In this document: positions 50,016 to 60,446 of the stretch, in pieces
Numbering within the stretch: position 1 is the first letter of the stretch
Layout: each line of letters opens with the position of its first letter
Assembly: GCA_008704415.1 (NCBI GenBank)
Contig: VXIS01000171.1
Location: 36,188-100,187, forward strand
DNA length: 64,000 nucleotides
Reading direction: 5' to 3'
Source: Sphaerosporella brunnea
Taxonomy: Eukaryota; Ascomycota; Pezizomycetes; Pezizales; Pyronemataceae
Program-made: the position numbers and the translations under genes
Notes under the pieces: generated by a model
Seen by the model: the letters and a program-made list of their open reading frames with translations, nothing else
What the model was told of the DNA's origin: nothing
Database searches by the model: none

Positions 50016-53000
50016 CTAAAACAACCCCCTCCCACTCGCCATCCTGACAAAATCAAACGGCACACGTTGCCCCACAAGCACCTCAAGGGCCTGCACCGTC
50101 ATCCTGGCCGCGATATCCGAGATACCATACGTAGTCCATCCGCATGCGGCGGCAACCCCCAGGGGATCACCGCGGCGGGGGCCGTTGGCAAGGTCTACAA
50201 AGACCTTTCCGCCGGTGCTGCCAACCTTGACCGCGGGATGGTTATCGATAAGTTTCAGCAGCGGGTTGATGAGGTGTGCCTGTTCGCTGCACAGCGCCGA
50301 AACGACAACGAACGGCCTTGCAAGCTTCTGCACGGACTCGAAAGAGCTGCATTGCTCGACGCCACGGACGCCATCGACTCGGAAGCCGATGGTGTAGATC
50401 GTGCCGCAGTTGAGCTTGCGGAGCGCCCACATGGCTGTCGAGGCCTCCTCGAACGAGTTGGAGACCACCAGCACTGGCTGGCCTGCATATGCCGACGGCG
50501 CAAAGTCGCGGGTCAGCATTTTCCTGAGCGCTTTGGCGGTTGCGTTGTCGCCGACGACGACGCTTTGGTTTCCGACGGTGCGGACGAAAACCGTGTCCAC
50601 CGCGCCGCTTTCCTGCGCTTCCTCCGTGAACGTGGAGATGAAGGACGGCTGGCCGGTGAGCGGGGGCTGAACTATTGCTCCGCCGAAAGAGAGCTGCCGG
50701 GTTAGAGTTTGCACCATGCTCTCGGAAATCCTGTCCACCGAGACGTAGTGGTGTGGGAGACCAAGCTCATTGAAGCACTTCTCCCAAAACATGCCCAGTG
50801 GGATCGCGCGCGCGTTGCCGATGGTGTAGATTGTCTTCTTCGGCATCTGGCCCATGATGTGCAACGCGCTATTGATCTCTGCGGCACTGAGCTGCCCAGG
50901 CGCAGCGGCCATGGGGAGCAAGGGGTGCGTTGTTGGTGTGAAGAACGGGTTGAGAATGCGGGACAGCTGCCCGACCTGACCGGCGTTAATGGCCAACAAC
51001 GGGTGGTTGAAACTGGCATTGACGCTGGCTCGGAAGAATTCCAGCTCATAGTTATCTGCCAGAGCCGTCGCAAACCCAACAATCTTGATCACATCACCGT
51101 ACGATCTTCCGGTGTGGTAACATCTCAACGTTTCGCCTGAGGGCCATTTCAAGTTGCCGGCGAGATCGTGGTAGGCAGCAATGATTTTGGTTCTACCCTT
51201 GTTCGCTGCCAAATGGTTGCGTATTTCCACAGCAAGACGGATCTCTACATCAATGTATTCGCAACCCCACTGCAATGCCTTCGAGAGGAAGTATTGAGTA
51301 GTCCTCTCATCACTATTAGGGCACCTTCCACCCTCGGCTTGAGAGCGTAGGGTGAAGATGATCGGAAGATCCGTTCGCTGCCGCAGCCACATCATCTGCT
51401 TGGCAACATAGTCGAGGCTAGGAACGGGATTGTAGGGTCCGACACCGGCTCCTTCCCGGAGAAGATCGACACGAAGCTCAACAGCGTCGGCTCCAACTGT
51501 GAGGATGTCGAGGTTGGGGAGGGCTGTCCGAATATCAGGGAAGGTGAGTGCAATGAACGTCGAACGTGGCTTCCGGAGCAGATCTTCGTGAGGCTTCGTT
51601 TGGCCCAGGATAAAGGAAAGGAACCGTGTCAGGTCGTGGCGGGCAAACTCCGCCTTGGGGAAGAGGAACTCATAGTCACAGAGCTGGGATATTGCCTCCG
51701 ACGAGTCATCCAGCGGACCATTCTCAATGCAATGCATGTTGATGCTGATGGACTGAGCCTTGTCCACATTGGCCAACACGGTCGCTGCATCGACAAGTGG
51801 GACACCAACAACAGCGCCCCTCTCCTTGCCATCAGAGCTCCTAGGTCGTCCAAGGATATCTGCAACCAAATCCACAATGTTTTCGCATCCCGGCTCAAAA
51901 ACAACCAATAAGCCTTTGGGCGCCTCTCCGTCTCCAGCTTCTCCAGTGGATTGAGGAGTCAGAGCGGAGCTGACCTTCATTGCGAGATTTCGTCGTTCAT
52001 GGTGGATCGACATACGAATAGGAGCGTTGATGGACGCAAAGTGCTCATAGCCGTTAATTCTCTGGACGATCTCAAAGAAGAACCTGTCCCGGAACTGCTC
52101 GGTCGAAAGGTGCAAGAACTCGCCCTTGTCATCGCGGTCGTACATGATGTTGTAATTTCTCATCTTGGTGATAAAATCAGCCGACAGGTCATAGCGGACC
52201 TGGAGGTCATCGTAATAATTCTGCGGAACTCGAAGGAATCGGTCTTGCGAAGAATTTTTGAGTAACGATGCGACAGTCTCGAAGATGTCGGTCGTTTCGA
52301 AAGCAATATGGTGCACGACGGATCCAGCCGCTTCCCGGACCAATCTTCCAATGCTGGTGTCCTTCTCATCGGAGATATTCAACGGGAAACGAAGGGCCTG
52401 GTTCAGAGAAACCATAGCACGGGATTTGGTCATTCCGTAAGGGTCCTGGAGCTCAACGACCTGCTGCGGCATCATTCCGAATACCGATTTGTAAAACAGC
52501 ACGAACCTATCCATACTCAGCCGGTCCAATGCCTGAGCGATATGGTCGACGGCAGCATATGAAATCTGTGGCCCATTCGAAACGGTGGTTTCAAAATCGA
52601 ACACGAAGTCTTTCTTCCAGAACTCATCGCTGTCGACCAGGTAGATAAGACTCTCATCTGGCGCCTGGATGGCAATTACGTGCTGTTCGCCCTCCCCAAG
52701 CTTGGACGGAGGGACGACTGGGCAACCCAGGCACGCCGCTCTGTCAATAGTTGCCTGAATGTCCTTAACTCGCACCGCAATAGCACAGACAGAAGTGTCA
52801 TGCAGTAGCAAAAAAGCGGATGCAAAGGACTCTGGCTCCGCGTTGATTATGAAAGAAACACCACCTGGCCATCATGAGTAAAAGGAGGAGTGAAAAATTT
52901 GCCGGGAGAGCGCCCACCTTGGCGATACAAACAGACGTTCTTCGATCTATGCCGGGCAACTTTCTGCAAACCCATATCCAAGAACAGCGATTCAAGCTGC

Positions 53001-54025
53001 GAGATCCGGCCTTCGTCCACCGCAAATTCAACATACTCTATCCGCTCTACCTCCGGTAGTGGTGGCAGGATCGAACCCTTGTATAGCTCGGACTGCAAGT
53101 AGAGCAAACTCCTCAGACCGTCTTGTGCTATCCGCTTCGACGGTGCCGCACGGAACTCATCATTGAAGATCTCAAGGGACAGCGGCCCAGTGTAGCCGGC
53201 CTGGATGATCCTCTTCATGAAGGGTATGATAGGGAAGGCGCCCTGGAGCGGGTAGTTACGGTGATGCCGCGAGTAGCTCAGATGATCCATCTTCAATATT
53301 GGGGCATCAGCCAACTGTATGAAGAAAATCTTCTCCGCGGGGACGTTCGCAATCGCCTCGATATCGCTTTGCCTGGAAAAGATGTGGAAAGTATCGAAAC
53401 ATATTCCCAAGTTGGGATGGTCGACTTCCTTCACAAGCTCCCAGGCGTGGTCCCACGTGTAAACATGCTGTGCCCAAGCCAACGCCTCGTACGCTATTCG
53501 CTTGTTGTATTTCGCAGCGAGCTCGGCGGCGGCGCGTAGATCTGACACCAGCTTGTCTTTATCACCAACCTTTGTCGGTGTGAGTTCCCGGTACAACACA
53601 ACTTTAGAGCTGCGAAAAAGATAAAAAAAAAAAAAATAAAAAAAAACACTTACGGAATTTGGCGAGCAATTCGAACACAGTAAAATCAAGTCTGTGTGAA
53701 GTTCATCCATCCACTGAAACTTCTTCTCCAGCCTGTCCAAACTCCGCTTCAACTCCTCGGGAGCAGCCGCACCCTCCAGATCGCGAAAGGGCTGGTACAT
53801 CTCAATCTTCAACCCGAGCTCCTGGCACACATTGTAGACGTCTCGACGCGAGCCGGGGTAGTGCAGCAAATCCGTCTCAAAGATTTCAACGCCGTCAAAA
53901 CCGGCCTCGGCAATGGCCGTCAATTTATCAAGCAGGATTCCGGACACGCAGACGGTCGCAATCGACGTGCGATGCGGCAGCTCTGTCTTCTTCGGCGCAT
54001 TGGGAGACCTGGAGGCGAGATTCAT
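50016..54025 (-). CDS. multidomain 3-dehydroshikimate dehydratase / 3-dehydroquinase fusion with SDH-like C-terminus
   Basis: Three exons, 53654-54025, 52918-53569 and 50016-52864, encode 1,290 residues. Domains: (1) residues 1-290, a sugar-isomerase-type TIM barrel with the 3-dehydroshikimate dehydratase metal ligands Glu152 (YEALAW), Asp183 (FDTFH), Gln209 (IQLAD) and Glu257 (LEIFN); (2) 300-620, an HPPD-like double VOC domain with His449, His527 and Glu606 in metal-site positions, as in bacterial QuiC1; (3) about 655-760, a weak shikimate-kinase-like remnant; (4) 775-1010, a type I 3-dehydroquinase with Glu804, Arg806, Arg848, His907, Schiff-base Lys935, Arg977 and Gln999; (5) 1018-1290, a shikimate-dehydrogenase-like domain lacking the usual Ser, Lys, Asn and Asp. 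Predicted role: dehydroquinate to dehydroshikimate to protocatechuate, in quinate catabolism. Segments 3-5 follow AROM/QutR order. The first intron uses an acceptor at 53570; a nearer one shifts frame. Confidence 0.88.
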
Positions 54026-54908
54026 GGTTTTGAAAACAACCCTGACCTGAAAAGTCCGGAGCGCGTGTAGTTATTCGCCGCGTGACTTTAGCGCCTGCAA
54101 GCCTCGGGGGTGGGTTGTGGGGGATTTGCGATGCCGAGGGGAGATGCAGCAGAACTGATGAAAGAACGACGAGAACGTGTGTCTAACACAAGGGGGGAGG
54201 GGGGAGATTCAAGATTGGTACGGCCTTGGGGATTCGGATTCGATATGTATATCACGACAACACAGGTTAATATTACGGCTGACGATTCTCCAGCATCGTG
54301 GCGTTCCGGCCCCGGATAAACGAGACACTGCGGGGACAAGGATTAGCGTTTTGTGGGGTCGGCCTGGCCACAACTCAAATCCCACGAATCACAGAACGAC
54401 TGAGCCTCTTCGGACGAGAATAGAACCCAGGGTCAGGGTTTGGACTGCATCTTGGGACTTTCGTGGCACGTGTTTCGGTTTCCATCGCTTTGATACGTGC
54501 ACTTATTATTTCGAGATCACGATATCGGGTCGACGCTGGTTGCAAATCTTCCCTGCACGGTTGAAGATGGCCGGCCAATTGCGGCACAACAAAGACGTAA
54601 CTCTAGCTGTGCCTCGAATTCCAGACAAGGCAAGTGCAACTACGGGTTGTGAGCCGGCCGTGAAAGAAGAATTTGGCGTACAAGTGAGAGAAGCACATCT
54701 CAGCAGCATCTAGAGCCAAGACGCTAACTGACCTTCCAGGAGGCCGTCTCTTACTATAAAAGGAGGGGATTCTAAGAATTCGAAAGCCCCAAATTTCTCC
54801 TCCGTAACGGCCTTTCCTAAACTTCCCCTCCTGCGGCTGGAGTAAAGTTTCTCCGGGGAAATTGAGCCAAACAAGCCATCTAGATAGCTCCCGCTCTCTC
54901 GGATCCCC
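54026..54908. promoter_or_regulatory. divergent promoter region, fusion gene / permease
   Basis: An 883-bp spacer between two divergent starts. A TATA-like TATAAAA lies at 54755-54761, about 150 bp before the permease ATG. CreA-type words (SYGGRG: GTGGGG or GCGGGG) occur at 54117, 54330 and 54353; the word is short, so chance is possible. CACGTG is at 54467-54472. A GGATAA half-site at 54314 recalls one arm of the QutA/QA-1F palindrome, but the second arm is missing, so I do not claim a QutA site. Confidence 0.55.
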
Positions 54909-56778
54909 ATGTCAGCCAACCGGGCCGCCGAAACAGTAATAGTCCCGGCAACGCCAGCGGAAATTTACAATTGGCGGAGTAAGTCCTTCCCGCCACAGTC
55001 CGTCCCACTTCCGGTAACGTCGTCGAGAAAGTACCGGTAGTAGTGGGAAGTGAGTGCTGATACCGAGCCAATTGCAATATCTCAGTCTACACTGTGGGAG
55101 CCTGTGCCTGTTCAGGTGCCTTGATATTTGGGTATAACAATGGAGTCATCGGCACCTGTATCACTCTACCATCGTTCCATCGAGACTTCAGCCTTCCAAA
55201 CTATGGCACTTCGGACTACAGCTATATCACAGCCAACATCGTGTCGGCGATGCAAGGCGGCGCCTTCTTCGGCTCGCTGCTTACTTTCCCGATCACCGAG
55301 AAAATCGGGCGGCGATTCTCGCTCACCATTGCCTCGATGATGTTCTTTCTGGGTTCCGCAATAATGGTGCGCCATATGTGACCGAGCGCGTGCCGTGGTT
55401 ATATTTTTCTTATCTTTTCGATCCGCCGTGAACCTCAAAGTCCAAAAGAGACCATCTTTGTTAACTAGAAATGTAGACATTCTCTGATGGCTCATTGCCC
55501 ATGATGTACGCCGGCCGCTTCGTGGGCGGCCTAGGCGTCGGCCCCGTCTCCCTTCTGGTTCCGATGTATATCAGCGAATTAGCACCGCCAGACATCCGCG
55601 GGTTCCTAGTCGGGATGTTCGAGATCGGCAATCAACTTTCGTCCATGGCCGGGTTCTGGGTAAACTTTGCAGTGCAAAGCACCATGAAAGAATCCTCCGC
55701 GCAATGGATGTTATCGCTTGGGATCCAGTTGATTCCCGGGGGTCTCCTGTTTCTCGCCAGCATCTTCATTCTTCCCGAAAGCCCACGCTTCCACGTCAAA
55801 AAGTTCAAGCCGGAGCAAGCCCTAAAGACCCTAGTGTGGCTGAGGCAACTACCGCCGGACCATGAATACGTCGTCACTGAACTGGGAGCGATGCAACAAC
55901 AGGTTGACCGCGAGCTAGTGCAGGCACCTTCGAAGCTAAGGATGATGCGGGAGCTTTTCTGGAGGGGAAATCGCAATAGGCTGGGAATGGGGATGCTTCT
56001 GATGATCTGCCAAAACACCACGTTTGTTGCCCTTATCCTCCATAGCCACAACAAACCCTGACCGGTAAACAGCGGTATCAACGCTTTGAACTTCTACTCT
56101 CCCTCCATCTTCCGTTCAATCGGCTTCACGGGCATCAGCGTCTCCCTCTTCGCCTCCGGAATGTGGGCGCTGATAAAATCCGCCTCAACAATCCTCAGCA
56201 TGCTCTTCCTCGTGGACCGTCTCGGGCGGCGGAAGCTGCTTATTCTCGGCGCCATCGGAATCGCAGTAACAATGATCTACATCGGCAGCTTCATCACCGT
56301 CTCCGGGGTGGATCCAAACCATCCCGGTGCAAAAACGCCTGCTGCTTGGTTGGCGATAGTATGTCTCTACCTCTTCGCCGTGTTCTTTTGTATCGGCTGG
56401 AACTCGATCCCGTGGATTTACTGCTCCGAGATTTTCCCGAATCGCCTCAGGAGCTTGTGTGTCAGCATCACGACCGCCACGCAGTGGCTTGCGTGTTTTG
56501 CTGTGGCTAGAGCTACTCCGTATATGCTGGAGGGTATTAGGGGTGGCACTTATTACTTCTTTGGAGCCTGTATTGTGTTGACGGTTATTTGGGTTTGGTT
56601 TTGTGTACCCGAGACTAAGGGCGTTACGCTGGAGGATATGGATTTGCTGTTTGGAGTGCCGCATGGCGAAGGGAGAGATCCACAGGTGACGGCGGAGGCC
56701 CAGCAGGTGGGAGATGTGAAGGATGAAAAAGAGGAAGTTGAGCGCAAGGCTACGGATATAGCGGGGCCGAAGTTTTGA
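54909..56778 (+). CDS. MFS sugar-porter, quinate permease-like (QutD/QA-Y type)
   Basis: Four exons, 54909-54978, 55086-55366, 55477-56021 and 56073-56778, give 533 residues, the usual length of QutD. The protein is a twelve-helix sugar-porter transporter of the plasma membrane. Marks: PAEIYNWRIY just before helix 1, as in fungal quinate permeases; GYNNGVIGTCITLPSF; EKIGRRFS after helix 2; MYAGRFVGGLGVGPVSLLVPMYISELAPPDIRG; LPESPRF; INALNFYSPSIFRSIG; DRLGRRKLL; and the closing VPETKGVTLEDMD. Exon 3 uses a TAG acceptor at 55476, giving TFSDGSLPMMYAGR. The quinate assignment rests on the N-terminal motif, overall pattern and head-to-head placement with a dehydroshikimate dehydratase/dehydroquinase gene. 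A related sugar or sugar-acid substrate cannot be excluded. Confidence 0.85.
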
Positions 56779-58248
56779 TAGGTGAAGCTAGATGTTCTAC
56801 ATACCAACTTAAAAAATAGAAATAATGAACCAACGAACCACTCCTAGACAGTATGGATTATCGACCTCGGTTGTTGGACTCCAGGGCCCAGGCGATGGGT
56901 GGCCGTGCGGGCGATGAGGTCGATGCAGTCCTAGGGAGATGCTTCACACGATGTCACTCAACCACATTCCGGATCGCCACTGGCCAGGGCGATCCAGACG
57001 CAAAAATTCGGAGCAGCCACTTGCCGTTAAAGGCAAGAAAGGCACCAAAAGGACCGGGAGCGCCGATTCGCCAAACCAACACTAAGCGACAAGGAACGGC
57101 CAATTGTGAAAGCTCTAACACGTGTTGCATGGGTTCAACGTTCTGATTATATACGCAGGTACTCCCGCCGAGGCACTTCGGAAGGAAAGAAATCTCAAAA
57201 TGTGCATGGTGATCGCTGCTCGCGTTTAGGTGGTGAGAACGATGGCTGTAATCACAACTGAAGCATACTGAAGCAAACACAAAGTAGTTCGGGGTCAACA
57301 TTGCACCCAGGATCCGGGCCTTCCCTCTCCGTTCCGCACGCGGATTATATATCCCCCCCCCCCCCACCCAAAAAAAAAAAAAAAAAAAAAAAAAACTCGT
57401 TTGGGATCAATTCGCACATGAAAAACTCACGAGAAGCAGCAGCTGCCATCGATCAGGTACACAGGTAATCCGAAAGGCCCGACGAGCCCACCGGTTCGCC
57501 ATCTCATCTCATCTCAGGGATGTGTATTGTTCGAAAGTAGCGGAATCCGAGGGTTGTGATTGGTAACTACCTAGGTAGAGTAGAGTAGCCACCAACAATC
57601 ATAAAACTTGTATGCAAGGGGCGAGGAGCTCGAGGCGAAAGATGCTTCGTTTGACATCTCAGGCTCTCGTCATCCGTGTAGACAATTCTGCTGAGAGCCT
57701 TGAGGGTCAAACAACTATTCCGAAATAGACACTGAAGACACTTTTCTAATCAATTCGGTTCACGGGACGGGAAGTTTCCCGTTTGGGGAATAGGACGCTG
57801 GTAATATAGCCGATAGCAAATTAGTGATCGGGATGTTGAAGTCGTTCCAAGCGCCTTCCGAATGGAGTGGCTGGGCTCCGGCGAGTGTAAAACAGCGGAT
57901 TTCCGGTGGTGATAGATCCGGTGGTATGAGTGTGTTTACCGGCCGCTGGAGGTTATCATAGAAGGGTCAGATAGGAAGTGGCTGAATACGGGAAGAAAAA
58001 CAAGCAAGCATAGGTCAACCTTAATAAAGTGCACAAGTGACAACCGAGGCCGCTCGATCATTACGAAACGCTAGCGCGCGCAACCAGTCGATCTGATAAT
58101 TCCGATAATCCTGTGTCTCTCATCTCACAAGCCCATAACTCATAAACAAAACAACCTATTAACGCCCCAAGCCAAATCCAAAATGTCGCCAAAGAAAGGA
58201 AAGCACTCCGACATATCTACTCCTCGTACATGGCCACCGGCCCTCTTC
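56779..58248. other. intergenic region
   Basis: About 1.5 kb without a recognisable gene. A C13 run and an A26 run lie at 57353-57395. ATCTC and CTAGGTAGAGTAG repeats occur near 57510 and 57575. An open frame starting at 58183 (plus) overlaps the small-subunit gene on the other strand and is not called. Confidence 0.45.
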
Positions 58249-58611
58249 TCAATCTCGCGTTTTGTTCATGACCAACTGCAGAGACGTCGACCCCAGTCCG
58301 TCTGTCGTTTTCGGCAGTAGCTGCAGCATTCGCGGGCGGATCTCTATATTTGGTGCGAAACTCGTGATGAGGCGGGAGAGCATGATTGCTATCAACATAA
58401 ACGAGAGGACCACAAACGAATCTGCCTCCGTCAATCGCTCGGTCCGGAGGGCCGGATGGGGGCAAGATGGTTATATACTGAAGATCCACTTTTCGACGGG
58501 AGTCATTACGTAGAGTGAGAACGTAACTTCATACTGGTAGATCTTGAGCCGGAGGAAGCGGAGTAGAGCGTTTTCTTTTGGCTTTGTTGGCTTGCTGCCG
58601 GCAAACATCAT
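58249..58611 (-). CDS. serine palmitoyltransferase small subunit-like protein
   Basis: Two exons, 58479-58611 and 58249-58421, encode 101 residues. The gene is easy to miss because its 57-nt intron splits the core motif. The joined sequence reads LKIYQYEVTFSLYVMTPVEKWIF, then NSFVVLSFMLIAIMLSRLI. This matches the SPT small-subunit pattern (YQYxVTxxLYMxEPWExxxFNS followed by one membrane helix). Such subunits, functionally like yeast Tsc3, bind and stimulate the Lcb1/Lcb2 serine palmitoyltransferase in the ER, the first step of sphingolipid synthesis. The start is the first of two adjacent ATGs (58609-58611); the frame is open further upstream through a Pro/Ala/Ser-rich repeat but has no ATG. 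The C-terminal 40 residues after the helix are unfamiliar. Proline replaces the usual Glu-Pro order (TPVEKW), a small variation. Confidence 0.75.
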
Positions 58612-60446
58612 CGGACTGGGGCTCGGACTCGGGGACGAAGGTGGTGCTTCACTATTGTTTCTTGACTGGCTTGGCGGCGGGCTGGCGGGCTGGCGGGCTG
58701 GCGGGCTGGCGGGCTGGCGGGCTGAGGGCGAAGAAGCTTTGGAGATGCAATTAAGATTTGGAAGTACGAAGTTTGGCTTTTCGGTTGTGTTCGCGTGAGG
58801 TAACTCCTGCGGGAGCTTCAAGGTGCAAGCTTCGTCTTATATATGTTCAGAGCTCCCTAGCAGGTACGGCCGTAAAAATCCGGATATCGGCCTGAGGTTT
58901 TTTTTTTTCTTCCTGTCATGGGAGTCGGCAGGGCGGCACGCCGAACTATCCGATGGCCATAAGCTTTTCGGCAAGCTTAGTCTCACTGCGTGGCATCATA
59001 CCTGTGCGCCAGTATACTTCAGTGGTTTCGGCCGCATGGCTTGTCACTCATTTATTGGTGCTGCCGGAGTCCGAGATCGGGCGATGCTGGTAAAACCGCC
59101 GTTATGTGCGATGGCTTATGTGCTTACTTAGTGAGTCACTGATTTGGCAGACAGTCTTTTTGGAGTCCGTGCGCAGTGACGTTTTTTTTTTTTCGTCCCT
59201 GAAAGAAGGCTGCAGTTTCGACCCTGCCGAAGATCAGTTTCGGCGCGCGAAAGGAGACTGCAGGCCAACTTACAAACCTGAGCAGCCATTTTCGCTTACA
59301 CTGCGCTGCGGTCTTCGCTTGGGATCGTTTGTTGCGGTATACGAGTCGGCGATGGGCGGGATCCCCGATGAGAGCAGACTTTTACCCTTCATAATACAGC
59401 TTTTGCCCCGGCTGAAAACAGGAGGTTAGGAAGTATGTAAGTGATGCTTTTGTACGGCAGTTTTAGTGCAACGCTCTGACCATCCAGCAACGCGTGGATC
59501 ATGGGCACGAATTCGGCTTGCCCGCACGGTTCCGTAGAGACATCCCGACGGTCGGTCCACCGCAGTCACCGAGTCCGCCGACCACTGAGATGACCCGGAA
59601 ACGCAGCAGACCAGCCGTCAACTCTCATGGCTACCTAGATAACTACTCGGGGCAGGCATTTAGAAGTTAGAACCAAAAAAGGCGGGAGGGCGAGACTCTC
59701 TCGATCTGATGCGCCTCAATTGAGCTCAATGATGTCTCCTTCGAGTAACTAAGTTTCAGCTGTTTGATGCAGTTGTATTTTTTGGCTCGAAATGCCGGCC
59801 TATTTGCCTACTCGTGCCTGCATCGGGCTGCAGGAATCTGGAAACGTGCGGATTTCAACATCGCTCTGGTTACATAACGGCCATCTCTGCTGTGGGCTTA
59901 GTCGCCGATTTGTAATCATCGCTCATTGGGTGGTGTCACTGAGATCGGAAAGGTCCGAAGGACATTCTGGGGTAAGCAGCACGAGATGGCGCTGGCCCTT
60001 TCCCCACATGTATCACCGAACGAAACCCAGAGCACACGCGCCACACTACGCGGGCTTGCCCTCGAAAAGCCGTGGGCGAAAAACCCCCAAAGCTGAAGAA
60101 ATGAACTGGAACGGTTGGGAGACCATCGCCATTTCCTTGAAACCTCATCCCGAACCAGCCAACATCGCAGCTTGCACTCAAATTTGGGCCCCGCGCCCGT
60201 CTGCATTCACCGATACTTGGGGCACCGCCACTCCCCACCAAACATCAGCCAAACTCTCCCCAAGTAACGTAACCGGTTTACCCCATCCCGGAAGCTGGGG
60301 CTATCCGAGGGTCAGAACCTGTAATACCCACACGCTCTGCAGTACCACATTGTGATCAATCGCGACTTCACTCGAAGCTTACGGCTCGGTTTGTGTCGAT
60401 TTCGCCGGCTCCAACAGTCTGTGTGGGAACGTAAGTCCTACCCGCC
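58612..60446. other. intergenic between SPT small subunit and Zn2Cys6 regulator
   Basis: About 1.8 kb between divergent genes. The left end is the 5' leader of the small subunit gene with the 8-bp tandem. T runs lie near 58900 and 59184. An ORF at 59792-60355 (plus, 187 codons) ends just upstream of the regulator and has no recognisable domain. Confidence 0.45.
58681..58724. repeat. 8-bp tandem repeat GCTGGCGG
   Basis: Five perfect GCTGGCGG units from 58681 to 58720 and a degenerate sixth, 70 bp upstream of the SPT small subunit start codon and probably in its leader. Read from the gene's strand it keeps the frame open and would encode repeats of ARQPASPP. Confidence 0.9.

Noticed and set aside
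53610..53653. 44-nt intron (GTAAGT to CGCAG) in the fusion gene
   Set aside because: It leaves the downstream exon out of frame with an immediate stop. The acceptor at 53570 gives an 84-nt intron with a CTCAC branch point and joins conserved dehydratase sequence in frame.
58183..58320. 46-codon plus-strand ORF starting MSPKKGKHSDI
   Set aside because: It overlaps the 3' exon of the SPT small subunit gene on the other strand and shows no family resemblance.
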